This document shows, piece after piece, positions 45,123 through 54,451 of a stretch of 64,000 nt of DNA (the first letter of the stretch is position 1; each line of letters starts with the position of its first letter). The position numbers and the translations under genes were made by a program. This stretch comes from JBFHFS01 sp041583495 (GTDB taxonomy: Bacteria; Bacteroidota; Bacteroidia; Bacteroidales; Marinilabiliaceae): NCBI GenBank assembly GCA_041583495.1, contig JBFHFS010000018.1:26022-90021 (forward strand), given 5' to 3'. The notes under the pieces were generated by a model that saw only the letters and a list, made by a program, of their open reading frames with translations, had not been told where the DNA came from and did not search any database.

Positions 45123-45480
45123 AAGCCTCGACCTGAATTACCCAACTCCACACACCTGGTTTGGGCTGGTTGTTCAGCCCCTGGAGACTGCCAGGATTCA
45201 GTTTTTATGGAATCGCTGCCCTTTCAGAGCACCTTGGAGGCAACAACCTTAAGGGCCTGAATATGAATACCCACCGGGGAAACCCGGGGCGAAACAAAAC
45301 CAGTGTCCAAAACCCCCAAGTGGGGTCAATATTGTTTAAAATAAAATTTAAACAGTCCCTTTATTTAACCAGGTTCGAGTAAAGAATAACAAAAAGAAAA
45401 AAACCTGCTTCCGGATATCCGGAAGCAGGTTTTTTTGTTCTGTAAACCTCATTAGGGCCTGTGAAAGTCTTCGGCTCTTC
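45123..45480. other. Convergent intergenic region, gcvH / infB
   Basis: 358 bases between two convergent genes. It contains the bidirectional terminator at 45396-45437 and no supported gene; the short open frame at the start of the region lacks any known motif. Confidence 0.6.
45396..45437. terminator. Bidirectional rho-independent terminator, gcvH / infB
   Basis: A perfect 28-base palindrome at 45403-45430 (arms ACCTGCTTCCGGAT and its complement), preceded by an A run and followed by a T run, so it can end transcripts from both directions: gcvH on the plus strand and rimP-nusA-infB on the minus strand. Confidence 0.95.
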
Positions 45481-48400
45481 TTAGAGCTTCCGCGACACTT
45501 CGACCTCTTCGAAGGCTTCAATGATGTCGCCCTCTTTTATGTTGTTAAAGTTCTGAATATTCAGACCACACTCATAACCTGCCGACACTTCCTTAACGTC
45601 CTCTTTAAATCGTTTAAGAGAACCCAGGTCGCCAGAGTAGACCACAATTCCGTCGCGAATTACACGCACCTTGGAGTTCCGTGTCACTTTCCCTTCCTTC
45701 ACCATACAGCCGGCAACGGTACCCACTTTGGTAATCTTAAAGACTTCGCGAATTTCAATGGTGGAGGTAATCTTCTCCTTAATTTCAGGTGACAGCATAC
45801 CCTCCATGGCTGATTTTATCTCTTCGATGGCATCGTAAATGATGGAGTAAAGTCGTATGTCGATCTCCTCTTTCTCGGCCAGTCTGCGGGCAGTGAGCGA
45901 AGGCCGAACCTGGAATCCAACCACGATGGCATTGGAGGCTGCCGCCAGCATGATATCCGACTCGGAAATCTGACCGACTGCCTTGTGAATTACATTCACC
46001 TGGATCTCTTCGGTAGAGAGCTTGATGAGTGAATCGGACAGGGCCTCGATGGAACCATCCACGTCACCCTTCACAATAAGGTTAAGCTCCTGGAAGTTAC
46101 CGATGGCAATCCTTCGGCCAATTTCATCGAGGGTAATGTGTTTCTGAGTCCGCAAGCCCTGTTCCCGCTGAAGCTGAGATCGTTTAGTCGCAATATCTTT
46201 GGCTTCACGCTCGTTTTCCATCACATGGAATTTCTCTCCTGCCTGGGGTGCACCATTAAGCCCCAGTAACAACACAGGCTCTGAAGGTCCGGCGGTTTCC
46301 ACCTTGACATTGCGTTCATTAAACATAGCCTTAACGTGACCGAAATACTGCCCTGATAAGATCAGATCGCCCATTTTGAGGGTCCCGGCCTGAACCAAAA
46401 GGGTGGTAACAAATCCACGTCCTTTATCCAGGGCCGATTCGATAACGGATCCTACGGCTGCCTTATCGGGATTGGCTTTAAGTTCGAGAAGATCGGCTTC
46501 TAACAACACTTTTTCCATTAGAAGATCGATGTTCAATCCGGTTTTGGCACTGATGTCCTGCGATTGATATTTTCCGCCCCACTCTTCGACCAAATAATTC
46601 ATTTGAGCCAGCTCCTCCTTTATCCTTTCGGGATTAGCATTGGGCCGGTCTATTTTATTAATGGCAAAAACAATAGGAACCCCGGCAGCAGAAGCATGGT
46701 TAATGGCCTCTACGGTTTGTGGCATCACATTGTCATCGGCAGCCACAATGATGATGGCGATATCGGTGACTTGTGCTCCACGGGCACGCATGGCGGTAAA
46801 GGCTTCGTGACCAGGGGTATCGAGAAAAGTTATTTGTCGTCCGTTCTCCAGCTTCATGCTGTAGGCCCCAATATGCTGAGTAATTCCTCCGGCTTCACCC
46901 GAAATCACATTGGCACTACGAACATAGTCGAGCAATGAGGTTTTACCATGGTCTACATGGCCCATCACCGTCACAATGGGCGATCGTGGCTTAAGATCCT
47001 CGGGGGCGTCTTCCTCCTCTTGCACCGATTCGGCCACATCTGCACTGATAAACTCAACACTGAAACCGTATTCTTCAGCCACCAATGCGATGGTCTCGGC
47101 ATCCAAACGCTGGTTGATAGAAACGAACATGCCCAGACTCATACAAGTACCAATAACCTGGGTAACCTGAACATCCATCATATTGGCCAGCTCGTTGGCC
47201 GTCAAAAACTCGGTAACCTTGAGCACTTTTTTGTCTTCACTAATCCGATCGATCTCCTCCTGATGCTTCTGTGCATCGGCATCGCGTTTTTCGCGGCGAT
47301 AGCGGGACGATTTGGATTTTCCTTTGGAGGTAAGTCTTGCCAGAGTCTCCTTGATCTGCTTTTGCACATCTTCCTCACTCACCTCAGGCCTTGCAACCGG
47401 TCGTTTTTTAGGTTTGAGAACCTTTTTCTTCAGCTCTTTCTTTTCGAAAGGAGCCCGAGGGGTGGCGCCCGGAGCAGCCGGCTTTTGATTTATATTTACG
47501 CGCTCTTTCTCTTTACGAATGCGCTTACGTTTTTTCTTTTTCTTCCGCTCCTCACGCGTTTCAGAAGATCTGGTGTCGGTAGGCAGCTCAATCTTTCCCA
47601 CAACGGTAGGCCCGGCCAGTTTTTTTACCTTGGTGGGCATAAATTCCTCTTCGACTCCGGCCGTTTCTTTAGCGGCCCCTTCTACGGGAGCTTCTTTCTC
47701 AGCTGACACAGCTGCGTCTTCCTTCTTTGCAGGGCTTTCAGCTGGGGGTGCAGGGGTCTTTGCTTTGTCGGCGGGAGCCACCTCCTTCGTTTCAGGCACT
47801 ATGGGTTTGTCGTTGGCTTCGACAACAGGTTTCTCTGCCTGCGGCTTATCGGTGGCCCGTGCGTGTTTCTTTTGTGAAGAAGACCTTCTCTTGCGGTTCT
47901 CAGGTATAATATCAATTTTACCCACTACTTTAACACCACTCTCGGGCTTCTGTACTTCCACGGGGATATCCACCTTATCTTCAGGTTTGCTTTCGGCCTT
48001 CACCTCTTTGGTTTCCGAAACAGGTTTCTCTGCCGGGGCTTCCTCCGGTTTTTTGGGCACTTCAACCGACCCGGGGGTCTCTTTTTTCTCCACACCAGGT
48101 TCCACCGGTGGTTTCTCCTCTGCAACGGGAGGGGTTTCCTCTACAATGGGTGCTTTCACTTCTTTTTCCTGGACAGGCTCAGGCACCTCTGTTTTCTTTT
48201 CCTCGGGCTCTTTGTTCAGATCGATCTTACCCACAACTTTTACATCAATGGCAGGGGCCGATGGAGGAACAAATATATCTTCCTTTTTTTCAACCTCTGC
48301 TGAAACTTCCTGATCATGACTTTCACCCTCGTCCTTTAAATCGTCTATTGAGATGGTCGACTTTTTCTCTTTAAGCTTGCGCTCGCCCAATTTCTCCGAC

Positions 48401-48582
48401 TCCAACTTAACACTTTTGTCTGTGCGAAACTCCTTGCTCAAAAGTTCGCACATGTCTTCAGCGACTTTGGCATTAGGATTTGCTTCCACCTCAAAGCCTT
48501 TCTTGTGCAGAAATTCCACAATAGTGGTAATTCCCACATTTAATTCTCTTGCTAGTTTACTTAGTCTTTTCTCAACTGCCAT
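45481..48582 (-). CDS. infB: Translation initiation factor IF-2
   Basis: About 1033 residues from ATG 48582; the open frame extends to 48642, but IF-2 starts with MAVEKRLSKLARELN, the IF2_N domain. A long charged, Pro/Glu/Lys-rich region (about 80-420) contains three copies of a VVGKI(D/E)-type motif. The GTPase domain follows with GHVDHGKTSLLDYVR (G1), DTPGHEAF (G3) and NKIDRPN (G4), then the beta-barrel and C-terminal domains that bind fMet-tRNA. IF-2 brings initiator tRNA to the small ribosomal subunit. It is the last gene of the rimP-nusA-infB operon, 63 bases after nusA, and ends at a strong terminator. Confidence 0.97.
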   Translation of the reverse strand: MAVEKRLSKLARELNVGITTIVEFLHKKGFEVEANPNAKVAEDMCELLSKEFRTDKSVKLESEKLGERKLKEKKSTISIDDLKDEGESHDQEVSAEVEKKEDIFVPPSAPAIDVKVVGKIDLNKEPEEKKTEVPEPVQEKEVKAPIVEETPPVAEEKPPVEPGVEKKETPGSVEVPKKPEEAPAEKPVSETKEVKAESKPEDKVDIPVEVQKPESGVKVVGKIDIIPENRKRRSSSQKKHARATDKPQAEKPVVEANDKPIVPETKEVAPADKAKTPAPPAESPAKKEDAAVSAEKEAPVEGAAKETAGVEEEFMPTKVKKLAGPTVVGKIELPTDTRSSETREERKKKKKRKRIRKEKERVNINQKPAAPGATPRAPFEKKELKKKVLKPKKRPVARPEVSEEDVQKQIKETLARLTSKGKSKSSRYRREKRDADAQKHQEEIDRISEDKKVLKVTEFLTANELANMMDVQVTQVIGTCMSLGMFVSINQRLDAETIALVAEEYGFSVEFISADVAESVQEEEDAPEDLKPRSPIVTVMGHVDHGKTSLLDYVRSANVISGEAGGITQHIGAYSMKLENGRQITFLDTPGHEAFTAMRARGAQVTDIAIIIVAADDNVMPQTVEAINHASAAGVPIVFAINKIDRPNANPERIKEELAQMNYLVEEWGGKYQSQDISAKTGLNIDLLMEKVLLEADLLELKANPDKAAVGSVIESALDKGRGFVTTLLVQAGTLKMGDLILSGQYFGHVKAMFNERNVKVETAGPSEPVLLLGLNGAPQAGEKFHVMENEREAKDIATKRSQLQREQGLRTQKHITLDEIGRRIAIGNFQELNLIVKGDVDGSIEALSDSLIKLSTEEIQVNVIHKAVGQISESDIMLAAASNAIVVGFQVRPSLTARRLAEKEEIDIRLYSIIYDAIEEIKSAMEGMLSPEIKEKITSTIEIREVFKITKVGTVAGCMVKEGKVTRNSKVRVIRDGIVVYSGDLGSLKRFKEDVKEVSAGYECGLNIQNFNNIKEGDIIEAFEEVEVSRKL

Positions 48583-48645
48583 ATAAAGGACTTTTCTTTT
48601 CTTGTAAAAAAGATTTAAAATCTTTGACGGACAAAGATACACGAA

Positions 48646-49884
48646 TTATTCAAATTCAGATTTCAATATCCGAAGCACCTCACTGATGGTCTCTTCTTCA
48701 AGATCAGTTCGCTTAATCAGGTCATCTACATTGAGATCCAACACCGATTTGGCGGTATCACAACCAATGGCCTTGAGCTCATCAATAACCCAGCTTTCAA
48801 TTTCATCGGAGAATTCGTCCAATGTGACATCTTCTTCGTCGGCGTTTTCGGTTTCCCGGTAGACGTCAATTTCGTAACCTGTGAGCTGGCTGGCCAGCCT
48901 GATATTCAGTCCCCCTTTACCAATGGCGAGAGAAACCTCTTCGGGTTGAAGATAAACATCAGCGCGTTTTTCATCTTCGAACAACTTAATGCTCGAGACC
49001 TTTGCCGGGTTAAGGGCCCGCTGAATAAACAGCTGGGTGTTATTGGTGAAACTGATAACATCGATGTTCTCGTTTCTCAGTTCTCTAACAATCCCATGGA
49101 TACGTGAACCCTTCATCCCCACACATGCCCCTACCGGGTCGATACGGTCGTCGTAAGACTCCACGGCTACCTTTGCCCGTTCGCCTGGAACCCTTACTAT
49201 TTTCTTGATGGTGATAAGACCGTCAAAAATCTCGGGGACTTCAAATTCAAAGAGTCTTTCCAGGAATACAGGAGAGGTACGGGACAATATAATTAACGGA
49301 TTGTTGTTGCGGATCTCCACTTTCACAACCACCGCCCGAACGGAATCCCCTTTCCGGAAAAAGTCGGAAGGAATCTGCTCTGCCTTAGGTAAGATGAGTT
49401 CGTGTCCCTCATCATCGAGCACCAAAACCTCACGTTTCCATATTTGATAAACCTCACCGGTAACGACTTCTCCGATGCGCTCTTTGTAAATATTATAAAG
49501 ATGATCCTTTTCCAGCTCCATAATCTGAGCGGCCAGGTTTTGCCTGAGACTCAGGATGGCGCGACGACCAAACTTATGAAAATTAACCTCATCGGTAACC
49601 TCTTCTCCTACTTCCAGATCTTCTTCAATCTTTCGTGCATCACTCAATGAAATCTGGAAATGGGGATCTTCCACATCACCATCGGCCACGACCTCACGGT
49701 TGCGCCAGATCTCAAAGTCACCTTTATCGATATTAATGATAACATCAAGATTCTCATCACTTCCGAAAATCTTCACCAACACACTCCGGAAAGAATCCTC
49801 GAGAACCCGAATCATGGTGGCTCGGTCTATGTTTTTCAGCTCTTTAAATTCCGAAAAGGTGTCTATCAAATTAATATTTTCCAT
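48646..49884 (-). CDS. nusA: Transcription termination/antitermination factor NusA
   Basis: A 412-residue NusA. The N-terminal RNA-polymerase-binding domain (MENINLIDTFSEFKELKNIDRATM), an S1 domain (around 130-200), and two KH domains with VGACVGMKGSRIHGIVREL and VSLAIGKGGLNIRLASQLTG are present. It lacks the long acidic repeats of the E. coli protein and ends in a short helix-hairpin-helix-like segment (IDELKAIGCDTAKSVLDL), usual for the phylum. NusA modulates pausing, termination and antitermination. It lies between rimP (131-base gap) and infB, the standard conserved order. Confidence 0.97.
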   Translation of the reverse strand: MENINLIDTFSEFKELKNIDRATMIRVLEDSFRSVLVKIFGSDENLDVIINIDKGDFEIWRNREVVADGDVEDPHFQISLSDARKIEEDLEVGEEVTDEVNFHKFGRRAILSLRQNLAAQIMELEKDHLYNIYKERIGEVVTGEVYQIWKREVLVLDDEGHELILPKAEQIPSDFFRKGDSVRAVVVKVEIRNNNPLIILSRTSPVFLERLFEFEVPEIFDGLITIKKIVRVPGERAKVAVESYDDRIDPVGACVGMKGSRIHGIVRELRNENIDVISFTNNTQLFIQRALNPAKVSSIKLFEDEKRADVYLQPEEVSLAIGKGGLNIRLASQLTGYEIDVYRETENADEEDVTLDEFSDEIESWVIDELKAIGCDTAKSVLDLNVDDLIKRTDLEEETISEVLRILKSEFE

Positions 49885-50015
49885 TGCTCTAACTGTGAAT
49901 CGTTCGATTTACGTTTAATTTTTTTTAAGATTATCTCCGAATGGCCCTCTGTCTCTTGAAACCTGGCAGGATAACCCTGAAAATTTTTCAACCAATTAAC
50001 CTGATCTCCTGAAGG

Positions 50016-50483
50016 TTATAGACTAATCAGTTCTTTTATCCTCTTAACATTTTCAAAGCTAAATTGATGCTCGAATTTCCGCAACTCTTTCTTACTTTTT
50101 TTCCCCTCTTTCCGAACCAATTTCTCTTCCACAACCGTAAAGCCCTGCTCATTCAAATCCTGCAGAGTCCCTTTTACCGTTTTGCTCTCAGTGGTCATAA
50201 CCTCAACCGGCCGTCCAATGGCCTTTTGGTACTGCTCCCGAACCCTAAAGGGCTGACCAATGCCCGGAGAAGAAACCTCCAGATCAAAATCTTCCGTTTC
50301 CCTGTCGAGAGACTCTTCAATGAGCTTCGACACCCGAATGCAATAATCAATACTAATACCCGAGAGGCTGTCGACATGGACCATAATCCTGTTTACCGGC
50401 TTCACATCCACCTCCACCAGGAAGCAGTTGTCTTCTTCAAGAACCGGCTTAATCAGGCCTTCTATTGTCTCTTTGGCAATCAT
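50016..50483 (-). CDS. rimP: Ribosome maturation factor RimP
   Basis: A 155-residue RimP: N-terminal domain with FLVEVDVKPVNRIMVHVDSLSGISIDYCIRVSKLIEESLDRE and a C-terminal Sm-like domain (EVSSPGIGQPFRVREQYQKAIGR, then VKGTLQDLNEQGFTV). It assists maturation of the 30S subunit. The C-terminal tail (KKSKKELRKFEHQFSFENVKR) matches Bacteroidota homologues. It is the first gene of the rimP-nusA-infB operon, with a textbook phylum-type promoter 65-95 bases upstream. Confidence 0.96.
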   Translation of the reverse strand: MIAKETIEGLIKPVLEEDNCFLVEVDVKPVNRIMVHVDSLSGISIDYCIRVSKLIEESLDRETEDFDLEVSSPGIGQPFRVREQYQKAIGRPVEVMTTESKTVKGTLQDLNEQGFTVVEEKLVRKEGKKSKKELRKFEHQFSFENVKRIKELISL

Positions 50484-50547
50484 ACACAGTAGGTTAATAA
50501 AATAGGGGACGCCTGTCCCCTACCCTCTTTCGCGTAAAAATCTGGTG

Positions 50548-50578
50548 CAAAGATAAAAAAAGGAGATTGAAAATGCAA
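50548..50578 (-). promoter_or_regulatory. Promoter for rimP-nusA-infB
   Basis: On the minus strand, -33 TTG (50576-50578) and -7 TATCTTTG (50548-50555) are separated by exactly 20 bases, an ideal Bacteroidota primary-sigma promoter. It is back-to-back with the promoter of the HD gene. Confidence 0.85.
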
Positions 50579-50605
50579 AAACCTTTCCCCCTAAAAATCA
50601 AAACA

Positions 50606-50637
50606 TTTGCCGCTTTGCAAGGTTATTCATTTCTTTG
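50606..50637 (+). promoter_or_regulatory. Promoter for the HD phosphohydrolase gene
   Basis: -33 TTTG (50606-50609) and -7 TTTCTTTG (50630-50637; one mismatch to TAnnTTTG) are separated by 20 bases. The TTG at 50635, which could be read as a start codon, is part of this -7 box, so translation must begin downstream. Confidence 0.72.
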
Positions 50638-50661
50638 TGTTTTATACCATTTATAAATCCC

Positions 50662-51915
50662 GTGGAACAGCATCCCTACATCCAACAGCGAAAGATCATC
50701 AACGACCCGGTTCATGGCTTTATCAGTGTGCCCGACAACCTCCTTTTCCTGCTCATCGAGCACCCCTATTTCCAGCGGCTCCGGCACATCAAACAACTCG
50801 GCCTTTCGTTTATTGTCTACCCCGGTGCTGTCCACACCCGGTTTCAACACACCCTGGGGGCTTTTTATCTCATGGGCACGGCCATCTCGGTACTGAGAGA
50901 CAAAGGCCATCGCATCACCCTGGAGGAGTCTCTGGCGGCCCATGCAGCCATTCTGATGCACGACATCGGCCACGGACCCTTCTCCCATGCCCTGGAGTCG
51001 ACCCTGATCGAAGATCTGACCCACGAGGACCTCTCCCTGCTCATGATGAAACGCCTCAACAATGAGTTTGGAGGCCAGCTATCCTCCGCTATTGAGGTAT
51101 TCAAAGGCAACACAGGCAAACCCTTCCTGCATCAGCTGGTGTCGGGCCAGCTGGATATGGACCGGCTCGACTACCTTAAACGCGACAGCTTCTTCACCGG
51201 AGTCTCCGAGGGCGTTATTGGCTCCGACCGCATCATTAAAATGCTGGATGTTTTTGAAGATAAGCTGGTGGTAGAAGCCAAAGGAATTTACTCCATCGAG
51301 AAATTTCTGGTGGCCCGCCGGTTGATGTACTGGCAGGTCTATTTGCATAAGACAGCCATGGTCGCCGAGCGCATGCTGATTCACATCCTGAAAAGAGCCC
51401 GTGAACTGGCCCTCGACGGAAAAGAGGTGCCTGCCTCTCCCTTTTTATCCACCTTTCTTAATAACCGATTCAGCAGGCACCAATTCGAAAGCAATCCTGA
51501 TATTCTCGATAACTTCACCATGCTCGACGACAACGACATCCTGAGCGCCATGAAGTTGTGGAGCCGGCATCCCGACCCGGTGCTTTCGCGCCTCTCGTTC
51601 GACCTGCTCAACCGCCACCTCCTCCGCATCGAGATCTCCGACGCCCCCTTTCCCGAAGAGGTTGTGCAAGACCTTAAAGCCCGCGCAGCCGATCTGCTTA
51701 AGATTGAATCCCCCCATGAGCTCTCCTATTTCGTCTTCTCCGACCACATCTCCAACAACGCTTACAGCACCGGCGACGACAATATTAACATCCTATATAA
51801 AGACCACACCATCAAAGACATCACAGAAGCTTCCGACATGCTCAACCACTCGGTTCTCGAAAAGACAGTGAGCAAATACTTCCTTTGCTACCCCAAAGCC
51901 CTCATCAGAAGGTAA
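50662..51915 (+). CDS. HD-domain phosphohydrolase (dNTPase/SAMHD1-like)
   Basis: About 417 residues from a GTG at 50662. The longer frame starts at TTG 50635, but that codon lies within the -7 promoter box, so GTG is preferred. The N-terminal KIINDPVHGFISVPD is typical of this family, and the HD metal motif is seen as HTRFQHTLGAFYL with AAILMHDIGHGPFSHALES (HD pair plus downstream His). A downstream GQLDMDRLDYLKRD motif is also characteristic. The family includes dGTPases and SAMHD1 relatives that hydrolyse nucleotides; the exact substrate is unknown. It is divergent from rimP. Confidence 0.9.
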   Translation: MEQHPYIQQRKIINDPVHGFISVPDNLLFLLIEHPYFQRLRHIKQLGLSFIVYPGAVHTRFQHTLGAFYLMGTAISVLRDKGHRITLEESLAAHAAILMHDIGHGPFSHALESTLIEDLTHEDLSLLMMKRLNNEFGGQLSSAIEVFKGNTGKPFLHQLVSGQLDMDRLDYLKRDSFFTGVSEGVIGSDRIIKMLDVFEDKLVVEAKGIYSIEKFLVARRLMYWQVYLHKTAMVAERMLIHILKRARELALDGKEVPASPFLSTFLNNRFSRHQFESNPDILDNFTMLDDNDILSAMKLWSRHPDPVLSRLSFDLLNRHLLRIEISDAPFPEEVVQDLKARAADLLKIESPHELSYFVFSDHISNNAYSTGDDNINILYKDHTIKDITEASDMLNHSVLEKTVSKYFLCYPKALIRR

Positions 51916-52144
51916 AAAAGAGCGTTTTCACCCTAATTATTGAAGACCAGACACTCTTTTCACCTAAGAAAAAGTCCTGCTATGGTCAATCCTAAAAACC
52001 CCAAAGATAATAACCATCAAAATACTAATTGATAAGCAAATAAATTAGTATTTTTAGACAACTCTGGCGACCCTATTGAAAATGAAACCGGACTTTGCTC
52101 ATCTAATTTTTTAGGCCAAACCAAAAAAATCAAAACCTAAAGAA

Positions 52145-52366
52145 ATGAAATCAAAACTTGATCGGGAAATACTCAACCATATGAGAAAAGACCCCAAAAA
52201 CTGGCGTGGACCCTTTTATGTTAATTCAAAAGATCCCAGAATATTTGTACCCAAATACAATCCTGCCATGGGATGGACCTTAAATTTTGCAAGTCCATAT
52301 ACCTATCTGGCCTTTATCCTTATTGTATTGATTGTCGTTGCCTCAAAATTATTCCTTTGGAAATAA
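52145..52366 (+). CDS. Small DUF5808-domain membrane protein
   Basis: A 73-residue protein with a DUF5808-type segment (DPKNWRGPFYVNSKDPRIFVPK, then GWTLNFASPYTY) and one C-terminal membrane helix (LAFILIVLIVVASKLFLW). Function unknown. It lies 279 bases before the third LytS-type kinase gene on the same strand, with no other gene in the gap. The start ATG is preceded by an AT-rich leader. Confidence 0.75.
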   Translation: MKSKLDREILNHMRKDPKNWRGPFYVNSKDPRIFVPKYNPAMGWTLNFASPYTYLAFILIVLIVVASKLFLWK

Positions 52367-52645
52367 GTTTCCATGGCATTTCGGTGAATTCAATGAAGCC
52401 CTTATTCTATGGGGCATCAAGAGAACCCTTATTCTTCATTAGGCGAATTGGACAAGACCAACTAAACTTTTACAGAATAGTTACCCCATATTCGCAAGAT
52501 AAATACACCGTTCCTGGAAAGAAACGGAACCTATATTATAGCGTTTCAAACAGAATACTCCCTAAATTTGACACTTCGTCGGAAAAGACTAAATTATCAA
52601 ATGATAACACTGTTTATTTGACCTAAATATTAAAACCAAAGGATT

Positions 52646-54451
52646 ATGAAACAGTTGTTATTTAGCTTAATTGTCATTTTAGCCTCATTAAATTCATTAC
52701 AAGCAAAACCAACTACAAATCCCTATGAAGGAACCAGCTGGAATATAATCAGGGAAAGACTATTTAATGGAGAAAACTCAAAGGCCTTTAGGTTTGAAGA
52801 GGATATCCGGTTACAAGTAATTGGCGCCAAAACACATCAGGATTCGGTAATTATCACACAAATGATTACCGAATTAAACGGTCTGCTTGAAACCGTACAA
52901 ATAGGAATGGTGAATACCGACTCCAACTTCAAACTAACGATAACGCATGAGCCTGGCGGCATTTCATCCAATTTCAGGCAGCTAACTTCCAGCTCTAAAA
53001 TTGTATCGGTTAATTTGGAACTCGGTTTTCCGGGAGCTTTTAGCGACAAAGAATCTATATCCCATATTTATTACTATGCCATTCGCCAATTAACAAAGCT
53101 ATACATCCCACAACACGGAAGCTCCGGTTACGGCGGTATTTTTGATTCTTCCAAAGCCTCCGATGCTGAATTTAAGGAAACAGACAAAGATCTTCTTAAA
53201 CAATTATATTCGCCTGATTTCTACAAAAATCTGAAAGCAAGCACAGTAAAAAAACATGGCTATCAATATTATTTAGATTTGAGGTATCAAAAACTGATAA
53301 GGAACCTTTCGTACTCCTTAAAAGCAGTTTTGATACTATTTGGGTTTCTGTTTTTTCTTTCAAAAGAATCTAAAAGGAAACAAAACCCTGGTCTTCTCTT
53401 GTATATAAAGCAAAGAACGATTATCCTGTTAATACTTCCCTTTTTCTTTTCATTCATCCAAACAACCGGAGTTTTTTCACTTTTACTAATCCTCAAGCCA
53501 ATTGCTTTTATTGCTAATTTTTTATTAACCGTATTTTTTGCAATGATTGGTTTGACAGTCATCTACTATATCGAACATAGTTTTCTTAAAAAGATAAATA
53601 ATTTTGCTGGGAAACAGACTTTTATCCTTTTATCTACAATTTCCTCAGCCTATATAACCCCAGCAATATTGATCCTGCTGTATAGCCCGTTTTCATTTCT
53701 TTTGTCACTTCCCACACCGTCTTTGAGTTCTTTCTTAACCCAGGATTCATCATGGCTGTTTCTAATTATTTTTATAGCTACATTACGAGTTTTCTACAAC
53801 TTCATTAACTATCGCATCCAAAGTATGGTGAGCCAAAAAGACGTAGAAATTGCTAAAATGAAAGAATTAAAAAACCAGGCAGAATTAAATGCGCTGCACT
53901 CACGCATTAATCCACATTTTCTGTATAACGCCCTCAATTCTATTGCCAGCCTTGCCCACATCGATGCCAATAAAACGGAAACCATGGCCACCGGACTTTC
54001 AGATCTTTTCAGGTACTCTATCAACAAGGAAAACAAAACCTATGTTACCGTTGCCGAAGAACTGGAAATGGTAAAAAAATACCTCGAAATAGAAAAAACA
54101 CGTTTTGGCGATAAACTCGAGTACGAAATAGATGCGAATGAAAATACGCTGGGAAAACAAATCCCAAAATTTATGATTCAGCCACTTGTTGAAAATGCGG
54201 TAAAACACGGGCTTTCAAAAATAAAAGGCAGAGGTAAAATTGCAGTAGAAGTAAAGCAAATTAAAAAAGATCTATCGATTTCGATTTTTGACAACGGTCC
54301 CGATTTTCCCGCAGAACCCGTAAGCGGTTACGGTCTGCAGAACCTGTATGATAAACTGAATATTATTTATGGAAATAATGCCGTTATCAATTGGGAAAAC
54401 GGAGCTGACAAACATTTTAAAGTTACCCTGAAAAATCAGTTTGAATCATGA
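52646..54451 (+). CDS. LytS-type sensor histidine kinase with large periplasmic domain (third pair)
   Basis: A 601-residue kinase, clearly longer than the other two in this window. A signal peptide (about 1-20) is followed by a periplasmic region of about 195 residues (FEEDIRLQVIGAKTHQDSVI, ITELNGLLETVQIG) that weakly resembles DUF2927-type domains. About five membrane helices cover residues 225-390, then a coiled coil and the kinase domain with HSRINPHFLYNALNS (phospho-acceptor His), MIQPLVENAVKHG (N-box), IFDNGPDFP and GYGLQNLYDKLN (G-box). It overlaps its regulator gene by ATGA. It is likely to sense an extracytoplasmic ligand; which one is unknown. Confidence 0.92.
   Translation: MKQLLFSLIVILASLNSLQAKPTTNPYEGTSWNIIRERLFNGENSKAFRFEEDIRLQVIGAKTHQDSVIITQMITELNGLLETVQIGMVNTDSNFKLTITHEPGGISSNFRQLTSSSKIVSVNLELGFPGAFSDKESISHIYYYAIRQLTKLYIPQHGSSGYGGIFDSSKASDAEFKETDKDLLKQLYSPDFYKNLKASTVKKHGYQYYLDLRYQKLIRNLSYSLKAVLILFGFLFFLSKESKRKQNPGLLLYIKQRTIILLILPFFFSFIQTTGVFSLLLILKPIAFIANFLLTVFFAMIGLTVIYYIEHSFLKKINNFAGKQTFILLSTISSAYITPAILILLYSPFSFLLSLPTPSLSSFLTQDSSWLFLIIFIATLRVFYNFINYRIQSMVSQKDVEIAKMKELKNQAELNALHSRINPHFLYNALNSIASLAHIDANKTETMATGLSDLFRYSINKENKTYVTVAEELEMVKKYLEIEKTRFGDKLEYEIDANENTLGKQIPKFMIQPLVENAVKHGLSKIKGRGKIAVEVKQIKKDLSISIFDNGPDFPAEPVSGYGLQNLYDKLNIIYGNNAVINWENGADKHFKVTLKNQFES

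Noticed and set aside
47519..48313. 264-residue Ser/Thr/Gly-rich frame opposite infB
   Set aside because: It is the complement of the low-complexity Glu/Pro/Lys region of IF-2 and has no start signal or known domain.
50635..50661. TTG at 50635 as the start of the HD phosphohydrolase
   Set aside because: This TTG is part of a -7 promoter box at the correct distance from a -33 TTTG; a GTG at 50662 fits better.
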